Positions 18,060-27,854 are shown, counted from the first letter of the stretch. The stretch is DNA of 64,000 bases from UBA4738 sp002413305 (GCA_036847185.1 DAIUAM010000013.1:1-64000), one strand, 5' to 3'. Program-made: numbers and translations. Notes: generated by a model not told the origin, from the sequence alone.

Positions 18060-18461
18060 ATGGCGCCGACGTTCGACGTGTTCCTGGTCACGCCCGAGCG
18101 CGAGCTCTGGCACGGGTCTGCCACGTTCGTGGTTGCCCGAGGGGTGGAGGGCGAGGTCGGTATCCAAGGGGGGCACGCGCCGATGCTCATCCAGCTCGAC
18201 ATCGCCGCGCTGTTCATCGATCCCGAAAGCGGCGAGCGGATGGCGGCCGCGGTCCACGGCGGGTTCCTGCATGTGATCACCAATGGCTCGGAGACGAGGG
18301 TCGACATCCTCGCCGAGCACGCCGAGCTCCGGGACGAGATCGACCTGGAGCGAGCCCGCCGGGCGAAGGAGGAGGCCGAGCGGCGGATCGCCGCGAACCA
18401 CGATGCAACGGCCGAGGGCGATCTGGCCAAGGCCTTGACCAGGATCAGCATGCGCGGCTGA
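18060..18461 (+). CDS. atpC: ATP synthase F1 subunit epsilon
   Basis: Rotor subunit of 133 residues that couples gamma to the c-ring and can inhibit ATP hydrolysis. The N-terminal beta-sandwich has EVGIQGGHAPMLIQLDIAAL at about 36-55. The C-terminal helices (IDLERARRAKEEAERRI) are shorter and diverged, as is common. It starts at ATG 18060, five bases after atpD, and is the last gene of the operon. No strong terminator hairpin is visible behind it. Confidence 0.93.
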   Translation: MAPTFDVFLVTPERELWHGSATFVVARGVEGEVGIQGGHAPMLIQLDIAALFIDPESGERMAAAVHGGFLHVITNGSETRVDILAEHAELRDEIDLERARRAKEEAERRIAANHDATAEGDLAKALTRISMRG

Positions 18462-18516
18462 CCCGTGATCGTCACAGACAGCTACCCTCTCCCAGATCCT
18501 GCCCGAGGAGGATGTG

Positions 18517-19390
18517 ATGTCGTCGAAAGGGTCATCCACGCCTCCGTTGCATACAGTGCTGACCGGCCTCGTGTTCCCCGAGCAGCAACGCTGGCACGAG
18601 GGCCGTCTCTGGTTCTCCGACTGGGGCACGCAGGACGTGATCGCCGTCGACCTCGATGGCAAGAGCGAGGTCATCCTCAAGGGGCCGTCGTTTCCGATGT
18701 GCGTCGACTGGCTGCCGGACGGGCGCTTGCTGATCGTATCCGCGCGCGGCGGGCTTCTGCTGCGCCGAGAGCCCTACGGCTCGCTGGTGACGCACGCCGA
18801 TCTGACCGGCGTCTCGAAACTCCCACCGGGGAACGAGCTGGTGGTGGATGGGTCGCGGCAACGCCTACGTCAACGGCGCGGGCTTCGACCTGATGGCCGG
18901 TGGGGAATTCGCCCCCGGGACCATCGCCCTGGTCACCCCCGATGGCTCCGCCCGACAGGTGGCCGATGACATCGCCTTTCCCAACGGCATGCTCGTAACG
19001 CCCGACAATTCGACGCTGATCGTCGCCGATTCCTACGCCAAGAGGCTCACGGCCTTCGACATCGAGGAGGACGGGGGCCTGTCGAACCGGCGGGTCTGGG
19101 CCGACCTCGGCGACGGCGTCCCTGACGGCATCTGCCTCGATGCCGAAGGAGCCGTCTGGTACGCCGACGTCCCCAACGCGCGCTGCGTGCGCGTTCGCGA
19201 AGGCGGCGACGAGCTGCAGACGATTGAGCTCGACCGCGGATGCTTCGCCTGCGCGCTTGGGGGTGCGGAGCGCAGAACGCTGTTGATGATGGCGAACGAG
19301 TGGAGCGGTCCCCAGAACATGTTCAGTGGGCCGCGAATGGGCCAGGTGCTGAGCGTTGCGGCGCCGGCATCGGTCGTCCCCTGGCCGTAG
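18517..19390 (+). pseudogene. SMP-30/gluconolactonase-like protein, frameshifted
   Basis: Two reading frames together encode one six-bladed propeller lactonase of about 290 residues. The first part (from ATG 18517, with GTG 18514 also possible, after GAGGAGG) has EQQRWHEGRLWFSDWGTQDV and SFPMCVDWLPDGRLL. The second part continues in the next frame with GRGNAYVNGAGFDL, DIAFPNGMLVTPDNSTL (metal-site Asn) and DGICLDAEGAVWYADV. The join lies at the GGG of 18850-18852: removing one G restores NELVVDGRGNAYVNG without a gap. It is therefore either a recent one-base insertion or a sequence error. The family hydrolyses lactones or organophosphates with a bound metal; the substrate is unknown here. Confidence 0.75.
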
Positions 19391-19634
19391 CAGATCGATC
19401 CCACAGAGTGCTGGCTCGCGAGCGGGGGATCCCCCGGAAGCGCCTGATGGCCACCCCGGCCCAGACGATCTCGACGACTCCGAACGGCCAGGCTCCTGAC
19501 AGGAACCCGTATGCGCTCGAAAGGGCACAAGCGATGGCGAAGGCGATGACGAAGCGCGGACCTCGGTGTTCGAGGGCATACGTAACCAACATGAACGTGA
19601 GCGCGGCGATCCCGAAGATGGTCACCGGGTCCAT
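19323..19634 (-). CDS. Small membrane protein
   Basis: A 103-residue protein with three hydrophobic segments (about 3-20, 28-46 and 50-65; for example TIFGIAALTFMLVTYALEHR) followed by a basic, Pro/Arg-rich tail of about 35 residues. The segment order and the AWPFGVVEIVWAGVAIRRF end resemble small uncharacterised actinobacterial membrane proteins, and the function is unknown. It starts at ATG 19634 on the minus strand and its 3' end overlaps the end of the SMP-30 gene by 68 bases. The tail may not belong to the ancestral protein. Confidence 0.6.
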   Translation of the reverse strand: MDPVTIFGIAALTFMLVTYALEHRGPRFVIAFAIACALSSAYGFLSGAWPFGVVEIVWAGVAIRRFRGIPRSRASTLWDRSATARGRPMPAPQRSAPGPFAAH

Positions 19635-19699
19635 GTCCAGGATGATAGGGGCGGCGCGGACCTACGCGAGATTCTCGGCCGTGTGCTCCTCGTCTGGCG

Positions 19700-19705
19700 C
19701 ATGAT
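19700..19705 (+). promoter_or_regulatory. -10 box of a leaderless cyclase transcript
   Basis: CATGAT lies six bases before GTG 19712, with no ribosome site in the gap, as at several other genes of this window. Confidence 0.35.
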
Positions 19706-19711
19706 TGGCCC

Positions 19712-22258
19712 GTGCGGAGTGATCTTCCCTCTGGAACGGTGACCTTCCTGTTCAGCGATGTGGAGGGTTCGACGAAGCTGCTGCACGAACTGGGCGCCGA
19801 GGCGTACGCGGACGCGCTCGCGGAACATCGCCGGACCCTCCGGCGCGCGTTCACAGCGCACGGGGGTGTCGAGGTGGATACCCAGGGAGATGCGTTCTTC
19901 GTCGCCTTCGCGACGGCGACGGGCGCGGTTGGCGCGGCCGACGAAGCGGTGAACGCGCTCGGCTCCGGCCCGATCCGCGTTCGAATCGGCGTCCACACCG
20001 GGATACCACACCGGACGGACGAGGGGTACGTCGGAGAGGCCGTCCATCTGGCCGCGCGCGTCGCGGCGGCCGGGCACGGCGGCCAGGTGCTGCTCTCGAA
20101 GGCGACGCGCGAACTCGTCAGCGCCGAGCTGACCGACCTCGGCGAGCACCGCCTGAAGGACTTCATCGAGCCGGTCTGGATCTACCAGCTCGGGCACGAG
20201 CGCTTCCCGCCCCTGAAGACGCTTTCGAACACGAACCTGCCCCGCCCGGCAAGTTCCTTCGTCGGCCGCGAGCGCGAGCTCGCCGAGATCGTCGCACTCC
20301 TCCGGGACGGGACGCGGCTGCTCACCCTGACGGGGCCCGGCGGCTCGGGCAAGACGCGGTTGGCGATCGAGGTTGCCGCCGAGCTGGTGTCCGAGTTCCG
20401 AAATGGCGTGTTCTGGGTCGGGGTGGCGACGCTGAGGGACTCCGCCCTCGTGTTGGGCACGATCGCCCAGACACTCGGGGGCAAGGACGGCCTCACCGAG
20501 CACATCGGCGAGCGCGAGCTCCTGCTCCTGCTCGACAACCTCGAGCAGGTGGTCGAGGCCGCTCCCGAACTCGCCTCCTTGCTCGAGGTCTGCCCGAACC
20601 TGAAGCTGCTCGTCACGAGCCGGGAGCTCTTGCGCGTCCGAGGCGAAGTCGAGTACCCAGTACCACCGCTCGCCGAGCCGGAGGCGGTCGAACTCTTTTC
20701 CAGCCGCTCCCGGCTCAAGCCGGACGCGACGATCGCCGAGCTCTGCCGGCGCCTCGACAGGTTGCCGCTCGCGGTCGAGCTCGCCGCTGCACGGACGAAG
20801 GCGCTCTCTCCTGCCCAGATCCTGGAGCGGCTCTCACAGCGGCTCGACCTGCTCAAGGGAGGCCGCGACACCGAAGCTCGCCACCAGACGTTGCGCGCGA
20901 CGATCGAGTGGTCGCACGACCTGCTCGCGCCCGAAGAGCGAGACCTGTTCGCGCGGCTCGCCGTCTTCCGCGGCGGCTGCACGCTCGAAGCCGCCGAGGA
21001 GGTGGCGGATGCCGATGTGGACGCGCTCCAGTCGCTCGTCGAGAAGAGCCTGCTCCGGCAGAGCGAAGAGCGTTTCTGGATGCTGGAGACCATCCGCGAG
21101 TACGCGGCCGAGAGGCTCGAGGTCTCCAGCGACGGTGATGCGCTGCGCCGCCGGCACGCGGAGTGGTTCCTGGCGCTCGCCGAAGACGCGTATCCGCATC
21201 TCCGCGAAAGCCCAACGGAATGGATCAAGCGACTCGAACGCGAACACGACAACCTCCGCGCGGCTCTCGACCGGCTGGAAGCCTCCGGCGAAACCCAGCT
21301 CGCCCTGCAGCTGGCCGGAGCGCTCTACCGGTTCTGGTACCTCCGGGGCCACTTCACGGAGGGCCGGCCTCGCCTGGAGCGCCTTCTCGAGGTCGACGCG
21401 AATCGCACTGCGGCCCGCGCCAGGGCGTTGAACGGAGCGGCCGTGATGGCCATCAGCACGGGAGATCCCGCGACGGCCAGGCTGCGGAGCGAGAAGGCGC
21501 TCGCGCTGCATCGCGAGATTGGTGATGCCTGGGGCACCGCCTACTCCGTGTTCTCGCTCGGGGTGGCCGCGACCGAGGAGGCTGACTGGACGAGCGCCCG
21601 GCCTTATTTCGAGGAGAGCCTCGCACGCTTTCACGAGCTCGGCGACGAGCACTACGCGCTGGTCGCGGCCGACGGCGTCGCTTGGACATCCGGGGAGCTC
21701 GGTGACCTCGAACGCCGCCGTGCCGGACACGAGGACGTCCTCCGCCAGGCACGCGCGCAGCGCGACTGGGCGATCGCCGCGACCGAGCTCGACCAGCTGG
21801 CTCGATTCGCCCGCGATGAAGGCCGGATCGACGATTCCCTGACGATGCTGGCCGAATCTCTTCGCATCAAGCGCGACCTCGAGATGCCCGGCCAGATCGT
21901 CGAGAATCTCTCCCGCTTCGCCGAAACGCTCGCGGTCGCCGGACGAGCGGGGACGGCCACCCAGCTGCTCGCCGCCGCCGAGGCTCTCCGCGAGGAGATC
22001 GGCGGCAGCCATTCCTGGGTCGAAGACGTGAACCGCGAGACGCTGACGCAGCTACGTACGGCGCTCGACACCGCAACGCTCGCGCAAGCCCTCGAGCAAG
22101 GCCGGAGATTGACGGTCAACGACGCGATCGCGCTCGCCCTCTCCTCCCGTCGACAACCCTTAGCTCGCCATCACACCGGCGCGGCTGGGGATCGAATGGA
22201 CTGGCCGCTCGGCGATGCAGCCGGGCCCATCCGTGGCCGGCCGAAGAGCGCGTGTTAG
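19712..22258 (+). CDS. Class III cyclase–NB-ARC ATPase–TPR signalling protein
   Basis: An 848-residue signalling protein. Residues about 8-165 are a class III cyclase domain (GTVTFLFSDVEGSTKLL with metal Asp; VDTQGDAFFVAF). About 190-480 are an NB-ARC/STAND ATPase with P-loop LTGPGGSGKTRLA and Walker B LLLLLDNLEQV. From about 540 onward there are TPR-like helical repeats. The cyclase site is divergent: the adenine-selecting Lys is replaced by Asp (EVDTQGD) and the catalytic Asn region reads GEAVHLAARV, with His for Asn but the Arg kept. This pattern is common in the actinobacterial sub-family and leaves cyclase activity uncertain. There is no DNA-binding domain. The start is GTG 19712. Its end overlaps the next gene tail-to-tail by four bases. 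Confidence 0.8.
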   Translation: MRSDLPSGTVTFLFSDVEGSTKLLHELGAEAYADALAEHRRTLRRAFTAHGGVEVDTQGDAFFVAFATATGAVGAADEAVNALGSGPIRVRIGVHTGIPHRTDEGYVGEAVHLAARVAAAGHGGQVLLSKATRELVSAELTDLGEHRLKDFIEPVWIYQLGHERFPPLKTLSNTNLPRPASSFVGRERELAEIVALLRDGTRLLTLTGPGGSGKTRLAIEVAAELVSEFRNGVFWVGVATLRDSALVLGTIAQTLGGKDGLTEHIGERELLLLLDNLEQVVEAAPELASLLEVCPNLKLLVTSRELLRVRGEVEYPVPPLAEPEAVELFSSRSRLKPDATIAELCRRLDRLPLAVELAAARTKALSPAQILERLSQRLDLLKGGRDTEARHQTLRATIEWSHDLLAPEERDLFARLAVFRGGCTLEAAEEVADADVDALQSLVEKSLLRQSEERFWMLETIREYAAERLEVSSDGDALRRRHAEWFLALAEDAYPHLRESPTEWIKRLEREHDNLRAALDRLEASGETQLALQLAGALYRFWYLRGHFTEGRPRLERLLEVDANRTAARARALNGAAVMAISTGDPATARLRSEKALALHREIGDAWGTAYSVFSLGVAATEEADWTSARPYFEESLARFHELGDEHYALVAADGVAWTSGELGDLERRRAGHEDVLRQARAQRDWAIAATELDQLARFARDEGRIDDSLTMLAESLRIKRDLEMPGQIVENLSRFAETLAVAGRAGTATQLLAAAEALREEIGGSHSWVEDVNRETLTQLRTALDTATLAQALEQGRRLTVNDAIALALSSRRQPLARHHTGAAGDRMDWPLGDAAGPIRGRPKSAC

Positions 22259-23589
22259 ACGGGACGGCTCGTCCCCTGGTGAGCCGGCCCTGGGAACGTT
22301 TCGTCGTGGACCGGGGCGGCTTCCTTGGGACCCATGAGCAGAAAGGTATGCATCGCTCCCTTCCCCTTGACCTCGACGATGCCGCGATCCTCGAACTCGA
22401 ACCACGAGGCCAGATGCATCCGAGCGCGCTCGGTGACCTGGATGGTGCCGGGGATCCCATGAGATTCCATCCGGCTAGCGGTGTTCACGGTATCCCCCCA
22501 CAAGTCATAGATGAACTTGTTCCTCCCGATGACGCCCGCGACGACCGGGCCGATGTCGATGCCGATCCGGAGTTGGATCGCGCCCCTGGATCCGACCGCC
22601 AGCTGCATCTCTCCCGCCATCTCGGCGAGATGCCGGGCATGGTCGAGGCGCGCACCGAGGAGCCCGGACGCGACCATGTATGCGTCGCCGATCGTCTTGA
22701 TCTTCTCTAGCCCGTGATCCGCCGCCAAGCCATCGAAGATGGAGAAGACCTCGTTCAGCAGCTGCACCATGTCCTTCGGGGCCATGGTCGCCGACAGCGG
22801 CGTGAACCCCGCGATGTCGGCGAACAGGACACCCACCTCGGGGGAGCCGTCTGCGATGAGGGACTCGCCTGCCTTGAGCCGCTCCGCGATCGGTTGGGGC
22901 AGGACGTTCAGCAGCAACCGTTCCGACCGCTCACGTTCGGCCGCCACCATCTCGGCCGCTCGGTCGCGTTCCCGGACGAAGTACTGGAGCAGGAAATAGC
23001 ACGTGCCCGTCGGGCCGAGGACGTTGAGGGCAGAGAACGAGATGCGGATCCAGTGCGGGATCTCAAGGGTCTTGTTCGACAGGAACGGATCGAGGGCGGC
23101 GGACAGGACGATGACCGCGAGGAAGGCTGCGAACCACCGCGCGGCCTCCTTGCGTCCAGAGAAGAGCAGCGCACCGAGCGGCGCGGTGAACGACCACAGC
23201 ACGACTCCGCTCGATGCCACGAACCCCCCCAGGCTCAGCTGCAGGGCGAACGGAAGGATCAGGCTCAGCGCGAGTTCGCATGCGCGGAAGAACCGGTACC
23301 GCTTGGTTCTGGCGAACACAACCAGGTTGGCGATGGAGACGAGCTGGTAGGCGAGCGGGATCGCAGCGGACAGATACAGGCCGAGCGACGAATACGTGGC
23401 GACCCAGACGACGGACAGGGCCGTGATGAAGGCCGCCGCGAGAACCAGCGTCTCCTTGCGAAGAGCCTCGTCCCGGGAGTCGGTCGGTAGCACCCCGATC
23501 CTCGCCAGGCGCTCAACCCGGCTCCGCCAGCCTGCCGACGCCGGTGGATGCATGCGCGCTAGTGAACCTCGCCTGGCCCGCAGGCGCAA
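22255..23589 (-). CDS. Membrane-bound class III adenylate cyclase
   Basis: A 444-residue protein. A polytopic N-terminal half has about six helices between residues 45 and 205. A linking helix (YFVRERDRAAEMVAAERERS) leads to a C-terminal class IIIa-type cyclase domain at about 240-420. All canonical residues are present: the metal Asp pair in VLFADIAGFTPL and TIGDAYM, the adenine-selecting Lys in EKIKTIGD and Asp in DLWGDTVN, and the transition-state Asn and Arg in DTVNTASRMES. It is therefore predicted to make cAMP as a homodimer. The GTG/ATG start region is uncertain; an internal ATG at residue 13 (MHPPASAG) would remove the basic leader. Confidence 0.88.
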   Translation of the reverse strand: MRLRARRGSLARMHPPASAGWRSRVERLARIGVLPTDSRDEALRKETLVLAAAFITALSVVWVATYSSLGLYLSAAIPLAYQLVSIANLVVFARTKRYRFFRACELALSLILPFALQLSLGGFVASSGVVLWSFTAPLGALLFSGRKEAARWFAAFLAVIVLSAALDPFLSNKTLEIPHWIRISFSALNVLGPTGTCYFLLQYFVRERDRAAEMVAAERERSERLLLNVLPQPIAERLKAGESLIADGSPEVGVLFADIAGFTPLSATMAPKDMVQLLNEVFSIFDGLAADHGLEKIKTIGDAYMVASGLLGARLDHARHLAEMAGEMQLAVGSRGAIQLRIGIDIGPVVAGVIGRNKFIYDLWGDTVNTASRMESHGIPGTIQVTERARMHLASWFEFEDRGIVEVKGKGAMHTFLLMGPKEAAPVHDETFPGPAHQGTSRPV

Positions 23590-23599
23590 TGGCCCGCGG

Positions 23600-23605
23600 T
23601 AGCAT
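23600..23605 (+). promoter_or_regulatory. -10 box of a leaderless methyltransferase transcript
   Basis: TAGCAT ends six bases before GTG 23612, with no ribosome site between. It lies only 11 bases from the divergent cyclase start region. Confidence 0.4.
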
Positions 23606-23611
23606 CGGTGC

Positions 23612-24223
23612 GTGGGACGAGCGGATCATTGGGACCAGGTCTACGCTACTCGCGCGCCCGATCAGGTCAGCTGGTTCGAGGCTGACCCAGCGACCTCCAT
23701 GGCCTTCGTCAGGCGGGCGATCGAGGGCGGCGCCCGAAGCGTGATCGATTTCGGCGGCGGTGCATCGCGGCTCGTCGACCGCCTCCTCGACGAGCAGCTC
23801 GAACGGGTCGCCGTGTTGGATGTCTCGAGCAGAGCTCTGGCCGCGGCATCGGAACGGCTCGGAGCCCGCGCAGGCGCTGTCCATTGGATCCTCGGCGATG
23901 CGACGGAGCTCGAGGACGTCGGGTCGTTCGAGGTGTGGCACGACCGCGCGGTCTTCCACTTCCTGGTGGCCGAGGACGACCGGGGGCGCTACCTGAAGTT
24001 GATGGAGCGCACGGTCCCAACTGGCGGCTTCGTGATCGTTGCCACCTTCGGACTTGACGGGCCCGAGCGGTGCAGCGGTCTTGACGTCCGCAGGTACGAT
24101 CCTGCGCTTCTCTCAGGGGAGCTCGGTGGCGCCTTCGAGATCCTGGAGGATCTGGCTCGGACGCATCTCACACCTCGGGGAATCGAACAGCGCTTCACCT
24201 ACGCCATGTTTCGCCGCGTCTGA
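23612..24223 (+). CDS. Class I SAM-dependent methyltransferase
   Basis: A 203-residue Rossmann methyltransferase. The N-terminus DHWDQVYATRAPDQVSWFEA is typical of a widespread small methyltransferase family (also found as thiopurine-type or tellurite-resistance-like proteins). The SAM motif is VIDFGGGASRLVD at about 44-56, followed by AVLDVSSRAL and WILGDATEL; WHDRAVFHFL is motif IV. The substrate is unknown. It is divergent from the membrane cyclase and has its own -10 box. Confidence 0.8.
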   Translation: MGRADHWDQVYATRAPDQVSWFEADPATSMAFVRRAIEGGARSVIDFGGGASRLVDRLLDEQLERVAVLDVSSRALAAASERLGARAGAVHWILGDATELEDVGSFEVWHDRAVFHFLVAEDDRGRYLKLMERTVPTGGFVIVATFGLDGPERCSGLDVRRYDPALLSGELGGAFEILEDLARTHLTPRGIEQRFTYAMFRRV

Positions 24224-24313
24224 CAGCTTCCAATCGCAAACGCCATCGCAACCCGAACAGCGGAGGGCACACCTCCGCATAGGATCAGAGGCCGAGTCTG
24301 AGGCGAACGGGGG

Positions 24314-26977
24314 GTGAGCAGGTTCGAAGGTCTCGAGGTTGATCTCCTGGGCGGGTTCGCCGTGCGCGTGGACGGCCGCGTGGTGCCGGCAACGGCGTTC
24401 GCCCGGCGCCGGGCCCGGACCCTGCTGAAGCTGCTCGCCCTGCAGCCCGGCCACCGGCTGCACCGCGACCAGGTCCTGGACCTCTTGTGGCCTGACCTGG
24501 ACCTAGGGGCGGCCACGGCGCAGCTCTACAAGACGGTGCACCAGGTCCGGCTGGCCCTGACTTCCCAGGAGGCAGAGGCCCCCTCTGGGGCCGAGATGCT
24601 CCGTCTGGAGGACGAGGTTCTCGGGCTGTCCTCGGCCCGGGGCCTCACGGTCGATGTGGACGTGTTCGAGTCGCTGGCCCGGGAGGCTCTGGCTGTGGAA
24701 CCTCCGGATCCCGGGGACGTGCGACGGGCACTGGCGCACTACGGGGGCGACCTCCTCCCCACCGACCTGTACGAGGAGTGGACGCAGCGGCGTCGCGATG
24801 CCCTGCGGGAGACGTTCCTGGACCTCCTGCGGTATCTGGGCGATGCGCATCTCGGTGCGGGGCGAAGCGCCGAAGCGGCCGATGCCTACCGCCAGATCCT
24901 GAAGGCGGATCCCAGTCGAGAAGATGCCCACCGCGGCCTCATGCGCGTGTTCGCGGCCGAAGGGAGCGTCGGCCGCCTCGCCCGGCAGCTCGAACGGTGT
25001 CGTGGGTCACTGGCCCAGGAGCTCGGAGTGGGCCCCTCGCCGGAGACGCTCGCGCTGTACGAAACGCTCCGGGCGGCGGTGGAAGAAGGCCCGCCTCCAG
25101 GGGCGGGGGACGGGCCGTTCGCGCTGGACCTCCCGGGTCACCTCCCCCGCCTGGCCGGGCGTTCGGCCGATATCGAGGCCGGAAAGGAGCTCCTGGGCGC
25201 GCTCGCCGCAGGACGAGGGTCCGTGTTGGTGATCCAGGGAGCGCCTGGGATCGGGAAGACCCGCCTCGCCCAAGAGGTAGCCGCCCTGGCCCGCCTGCGC
25301 GGTTACCAGGTGTGGGTCGGGGCGGCCCACGAGCACGAGCCTCGCGGAGCGTACGGCCCCGTGGTGGAGGCGCTGCGGAGTGCCATGCGGGGAGATCGCT
25401 CGATGGCCGAGCTGATCCCCGCCGAGCTCGCAGCGCTCATTCCCGAGCTGCCGGCTCCGGGGCCGGCCGTCCTGGCGACCGACCGCGGGGCGGCCAAGAT
25501 GGAGCTGTTCGCTGGAGTGTTCCGGTTCGTGGCCGCCCGGGCGGCCACGGCCCCGGTGGTGGTGGTGCTGGAAGACCTGCACGCTGCCGGAGAGGAGTCC
25601 GTTGCTCTCCTCCACTACCTGGCTCGGCAGGTGCCCACCGTTCGGCTGATGATCGTGGCGACGCTCCGGGACGGGGAACCGGATGCCCCAACCGGTCTGA
25701 CAGCCGTGCTGAACTCCTTGGAGCACGAGGGCGTCGTCCGCACTATATCCCTGTCTCCTCTCACGCCGGACGAGATCTCCGATGTCGCGGCTCAGGCCCT
25801 TGGTGGAGGCGAGATCCATCCCCAGGTTGTTGGAGAGATCCACCGGACCTGCGAGGGAAACCCCCTGTTCGGAGCAGAGCTGGCGCGCCACATGGCCTCG
25901 GCCGCTCGGCTCGTGCGCATGGAGGGGGTCTGGCAGTTCCGGGAGCCCGTCAGCGAGCCGGTGCCGGTGCCCGCCTCGATCCGCGCGCTGGTCGATGCGC
26001 GCGCGGATGCCCTATCCCCCGACGGGCTTCGTCTGCTCCACTCGGCCGCTGTCATCGGCCGGGATGTCCCGCTGTCCTGGCTAGGGGCGACCTTCCAGCC
26101 CGGCAACGACCAGAGCGAAAGCCGGTTGCTCGATGCCCTGGACGAGGTCGTGGCGCGTCGGCTTCTGGAGGAAACTGGTCGGGGCTACCGGTTCCCGCAC
26201 GGCCTCATCCGGCTGGCTATCGAACAGGGTCTGTCGCCCGCCAGGCGACGAGCGCTGCACGGCCAGGTGGCGGAGCGGCTGGAGGAGCTGTTCCGGGGCC
26301 GGTCCGATGCTCCGGTGGAGGCCTTGGCCCGCCACTTCGCAGAGGCCGGCCGGGCCATCCCGGCGGCCCGCTATCTGCTCGAGGCGGGAGACGCCTCCGG
26401 GGCCGTGTACGCGCACGAGCAGGCGCTTCAGCGGTACGAGGAGGCCATCGCCCTCCTCGAGGGCGCCGAGCCCGCCCCAGAAGAGGCGGGGAAGCTCCGG
26501 TCCATGGCCTGGGAGCGCACCGGGGACGTCCACCGGCTGGTTGGGCACGTGAGTCGGAGCCAGGCCGCCTACCTGGCCGCGCTGGAAGGGCGGAGCAGTT
26601 CCGATCGCCTGGAGATCCACCGAAAGGTCGCCCTGGCCTCGATCCTCGCCGTGGATATGGCAACGGCATCGGAGCATCTGCAGGCCGCTCGGGATCTCCT
26701 CGACGCGGATCCCGTGGCAGAGGCACGCTGGCTGATCGCCCAGGCCCTGTACGAATGGCATTTGAACCACCTCGAGGAGGCGGCCGCCACGGGCAAGCGC
26801 GCATTGGACCTGGCCGAGGCGGCGGGCGCGGCCACCGAAGCATCTCAGGCCTGCGAGATCCTGGCGTTGGCGAACTTCCCCCTGGGAAACTGGGAGGAAG
26901 GGCTCCGGTATGAGCTCAGAAGGTCCTCGGGGGACTGGTCGCCCGAGATCGCAGTCGCTGTCGACGCCCACCTTTGA
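24314..26977 (+). CDS. SARP/BTAD–AAA transcriptional regulator, cut short by an in-frame TGA
   Basis: 887 residues are read before the stop. About 5-95 are an OmpR-type winged helix (VDLLGGFAVRVDGRVVP, then HRLHRDQVLDLLWPDLD), about 105-255 the bacterial transcriptional activator domain, and from about 290 an AAA/STAND ATPase with P-loop IQGAPGIGKTRLA and Walker B VVVVLEDLHAAGE, then TPR helices from about 700. Such SARP-AAA-TPR activators usually reach about 1,100 residues. The frame continues after TGA 26975-26977 with more TPR sequence (next entry), so this product lacks roughly 250 C-terminal residues. The DNA-binding and ATPase parts are complete and may still work. It starts at GTG 24314. 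Confidence 0.8.
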   Translation: MSRFEGLEVDLLGGFAVRVDGRVVPATAFARRRARTLLKLLALQPGHRLHRDQVLDLLWPDLDLGAATAQLYKTVHQVRLALTSQEAEAPSGAEMLRLEDEVLGLSSARGLTVDVDVFESLAREALAVEPPDPGDVRRALAHYGGDLLPTDLYEEWTQRRRDALRETFLDLLRYLGDAHLGAGRSAEAADAYRQILKADPSREDAHRGLMRVFAAEGSVGRLARQLERCRGSLAQELGVGPSPETLALYETLRAAVEEGPPPGAGDGPFALDLPGHLPRLAGRSADIEAGKELLGALAAGRGSVLVIQGAPGIGKTRLAQEVAALARLRGYQVWVGAAHEHEPRGAYGPVVEALRSAMRGDRSMAELIPAELAALIPELPAPGPAVLATDRGAAKMELFAGVFRFVAARAATAPVVVVLEDLHAAGEESVALLHYLARQVPTVRLMIVATLRDGEPDAPTGLTAVLNSLEHEGVVRTISLSPLTPDEISDVAAQALGGGEIHPQVVGEIHRTCEGNPLFGAELARHMASAARLVRMEGVWQFREPVSEPVPVPASIRALVDARADALSPDGLRLLHSAAVIGRDVPLSWLGATFQPGNDQSESRLLDALDEVVARRLLEETGRGYRFPHGLIRLAIEQGLSPARRRALHGQVAERLEELFRGRSDAPVEALARHFAEAGRAIPAARYLLEAGDASGAVYAHEQALQRYEEAIALLEGAEPAPEEAGKLRSMAWERTGDVHRLVGHVSRSQAAYLAALEGRSSSDRLEIHRKVALASILAVDMATASEHLQAARDLLDADPVAEARWLIAQALYEWHLNHLEEAAATGKRALDLAEAAGAATEASQACEILALANFPLGNWEEGLRYELRRSSGDWSPEIAVAVDAHL

Positions 26978-27730
26978 CTGTTCAAGTCCAGGATCCACGG
27001 GATGGATCCCTATGAGCAGGCGGAGGCGTTCATCGACGCCGTCGCCGATCGTTCCCGGGTGGTGGGCAACCTGCGATGCCTGGCCGTGTGCCACTACGCG
27101 CACGGTGCGATGGCCGCCGCGCGTGGGGACGCGGAGGCGGCGGCCCACAGCTTGGACGCGGCCGTGGAACTCAACGAACGGATCGGATCGCCGGCCGGCC
27201 TCGCGTACGCTTTGGCCACCAGGGCAGAGCTGCGCTCCGCCGCAGGCGACCTGGATGGCGGGTGGGAGGACGTTCTGCGAGGGCTGGAGGCCTCCGGGCA
27301 GGCGTCGATCCGCGACCACTGCTTGATGAGCAACCAGGCTGCGGGGATCCGGAACCGCGTCCCGGCCGGTGACCTCGAAAGGGCCGCCTCCCTGGTGCGG
27401 GACGCTCTGGCGGCCGACGACGAGGCCGGGCCATGCTTCATCTGCCGGCCGGAACTGTATGCAGCCGTGGCTTCCTTCCATCTGGCCACCGGCGCGCAGG
27501 GGGAGGCTACCGAGTGGATCGAGCGGGCCCTGGCCCTCGCGGAGGTGGGCGAGTTTCGGCCCGGCATGGCCGGCGCTCTCTTGGTTCGCGGACGGATCGA
27601 GGCGGCCCACGGCGAGCCAGAGAGGGCCCGCGACTCGCTGCAGCGGGCTGCTGAGATCTTCGGTGAGCTGGGTCACCAGGCCGACGTGTCCCGGGCCCGC
27701 GACGCGCTGGCGGCTCTGCCCACCCGCTGA
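26978..27730 (+). pseudogene. C-terminal TPR fragment of the preceding regulator
   Basis: This is the same frame as the regulator upstream. After the TGA, eight codons (LFKSRIHG) lead to MDPYEQAEAFIDAVADRSR and 242 residues of TPR-like helices (HSLDAAVELNERIG, EATEWIERALALAEVGEF). ATG 27002 has no convincing ribosome site, so separate translation is doubtful. Joining both parts gives about 1,138 residues, the normal size for the family, with a Cys, Trp or similar codon changed to TGA. It could be a nonsense mutation, a sequence error or, least likely, readthrough. Confidence 0.7.
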
Positions 27731-27854
27731 ACCCATTCGATCTGGATCGAGACTCTCGAGACCCTGATCTGCCCACGGCGGAGGGAAGGTTTCGGGAAGG
27801 TCGGGGGTCCACCCTTCCCCAGGAAGACCGACCCAGAGGAGGTGGTGGTACCAG

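Noticed and set aside
18845..18856. Programmed frameshift in the SMP-30 gene
   Set aside because: There is no slippery heptamer or downstream structure; a single extra G in a short run explains it.
26975..26977. TGA in the SARP regulator as a selenocysteine or programmed-readthrough codon
   Set aside because: No selenocysteine insertion hairpin is evident just downstream, and Sec is not expected in a TPR repeat. A nonsense change or sequence error is simpler.
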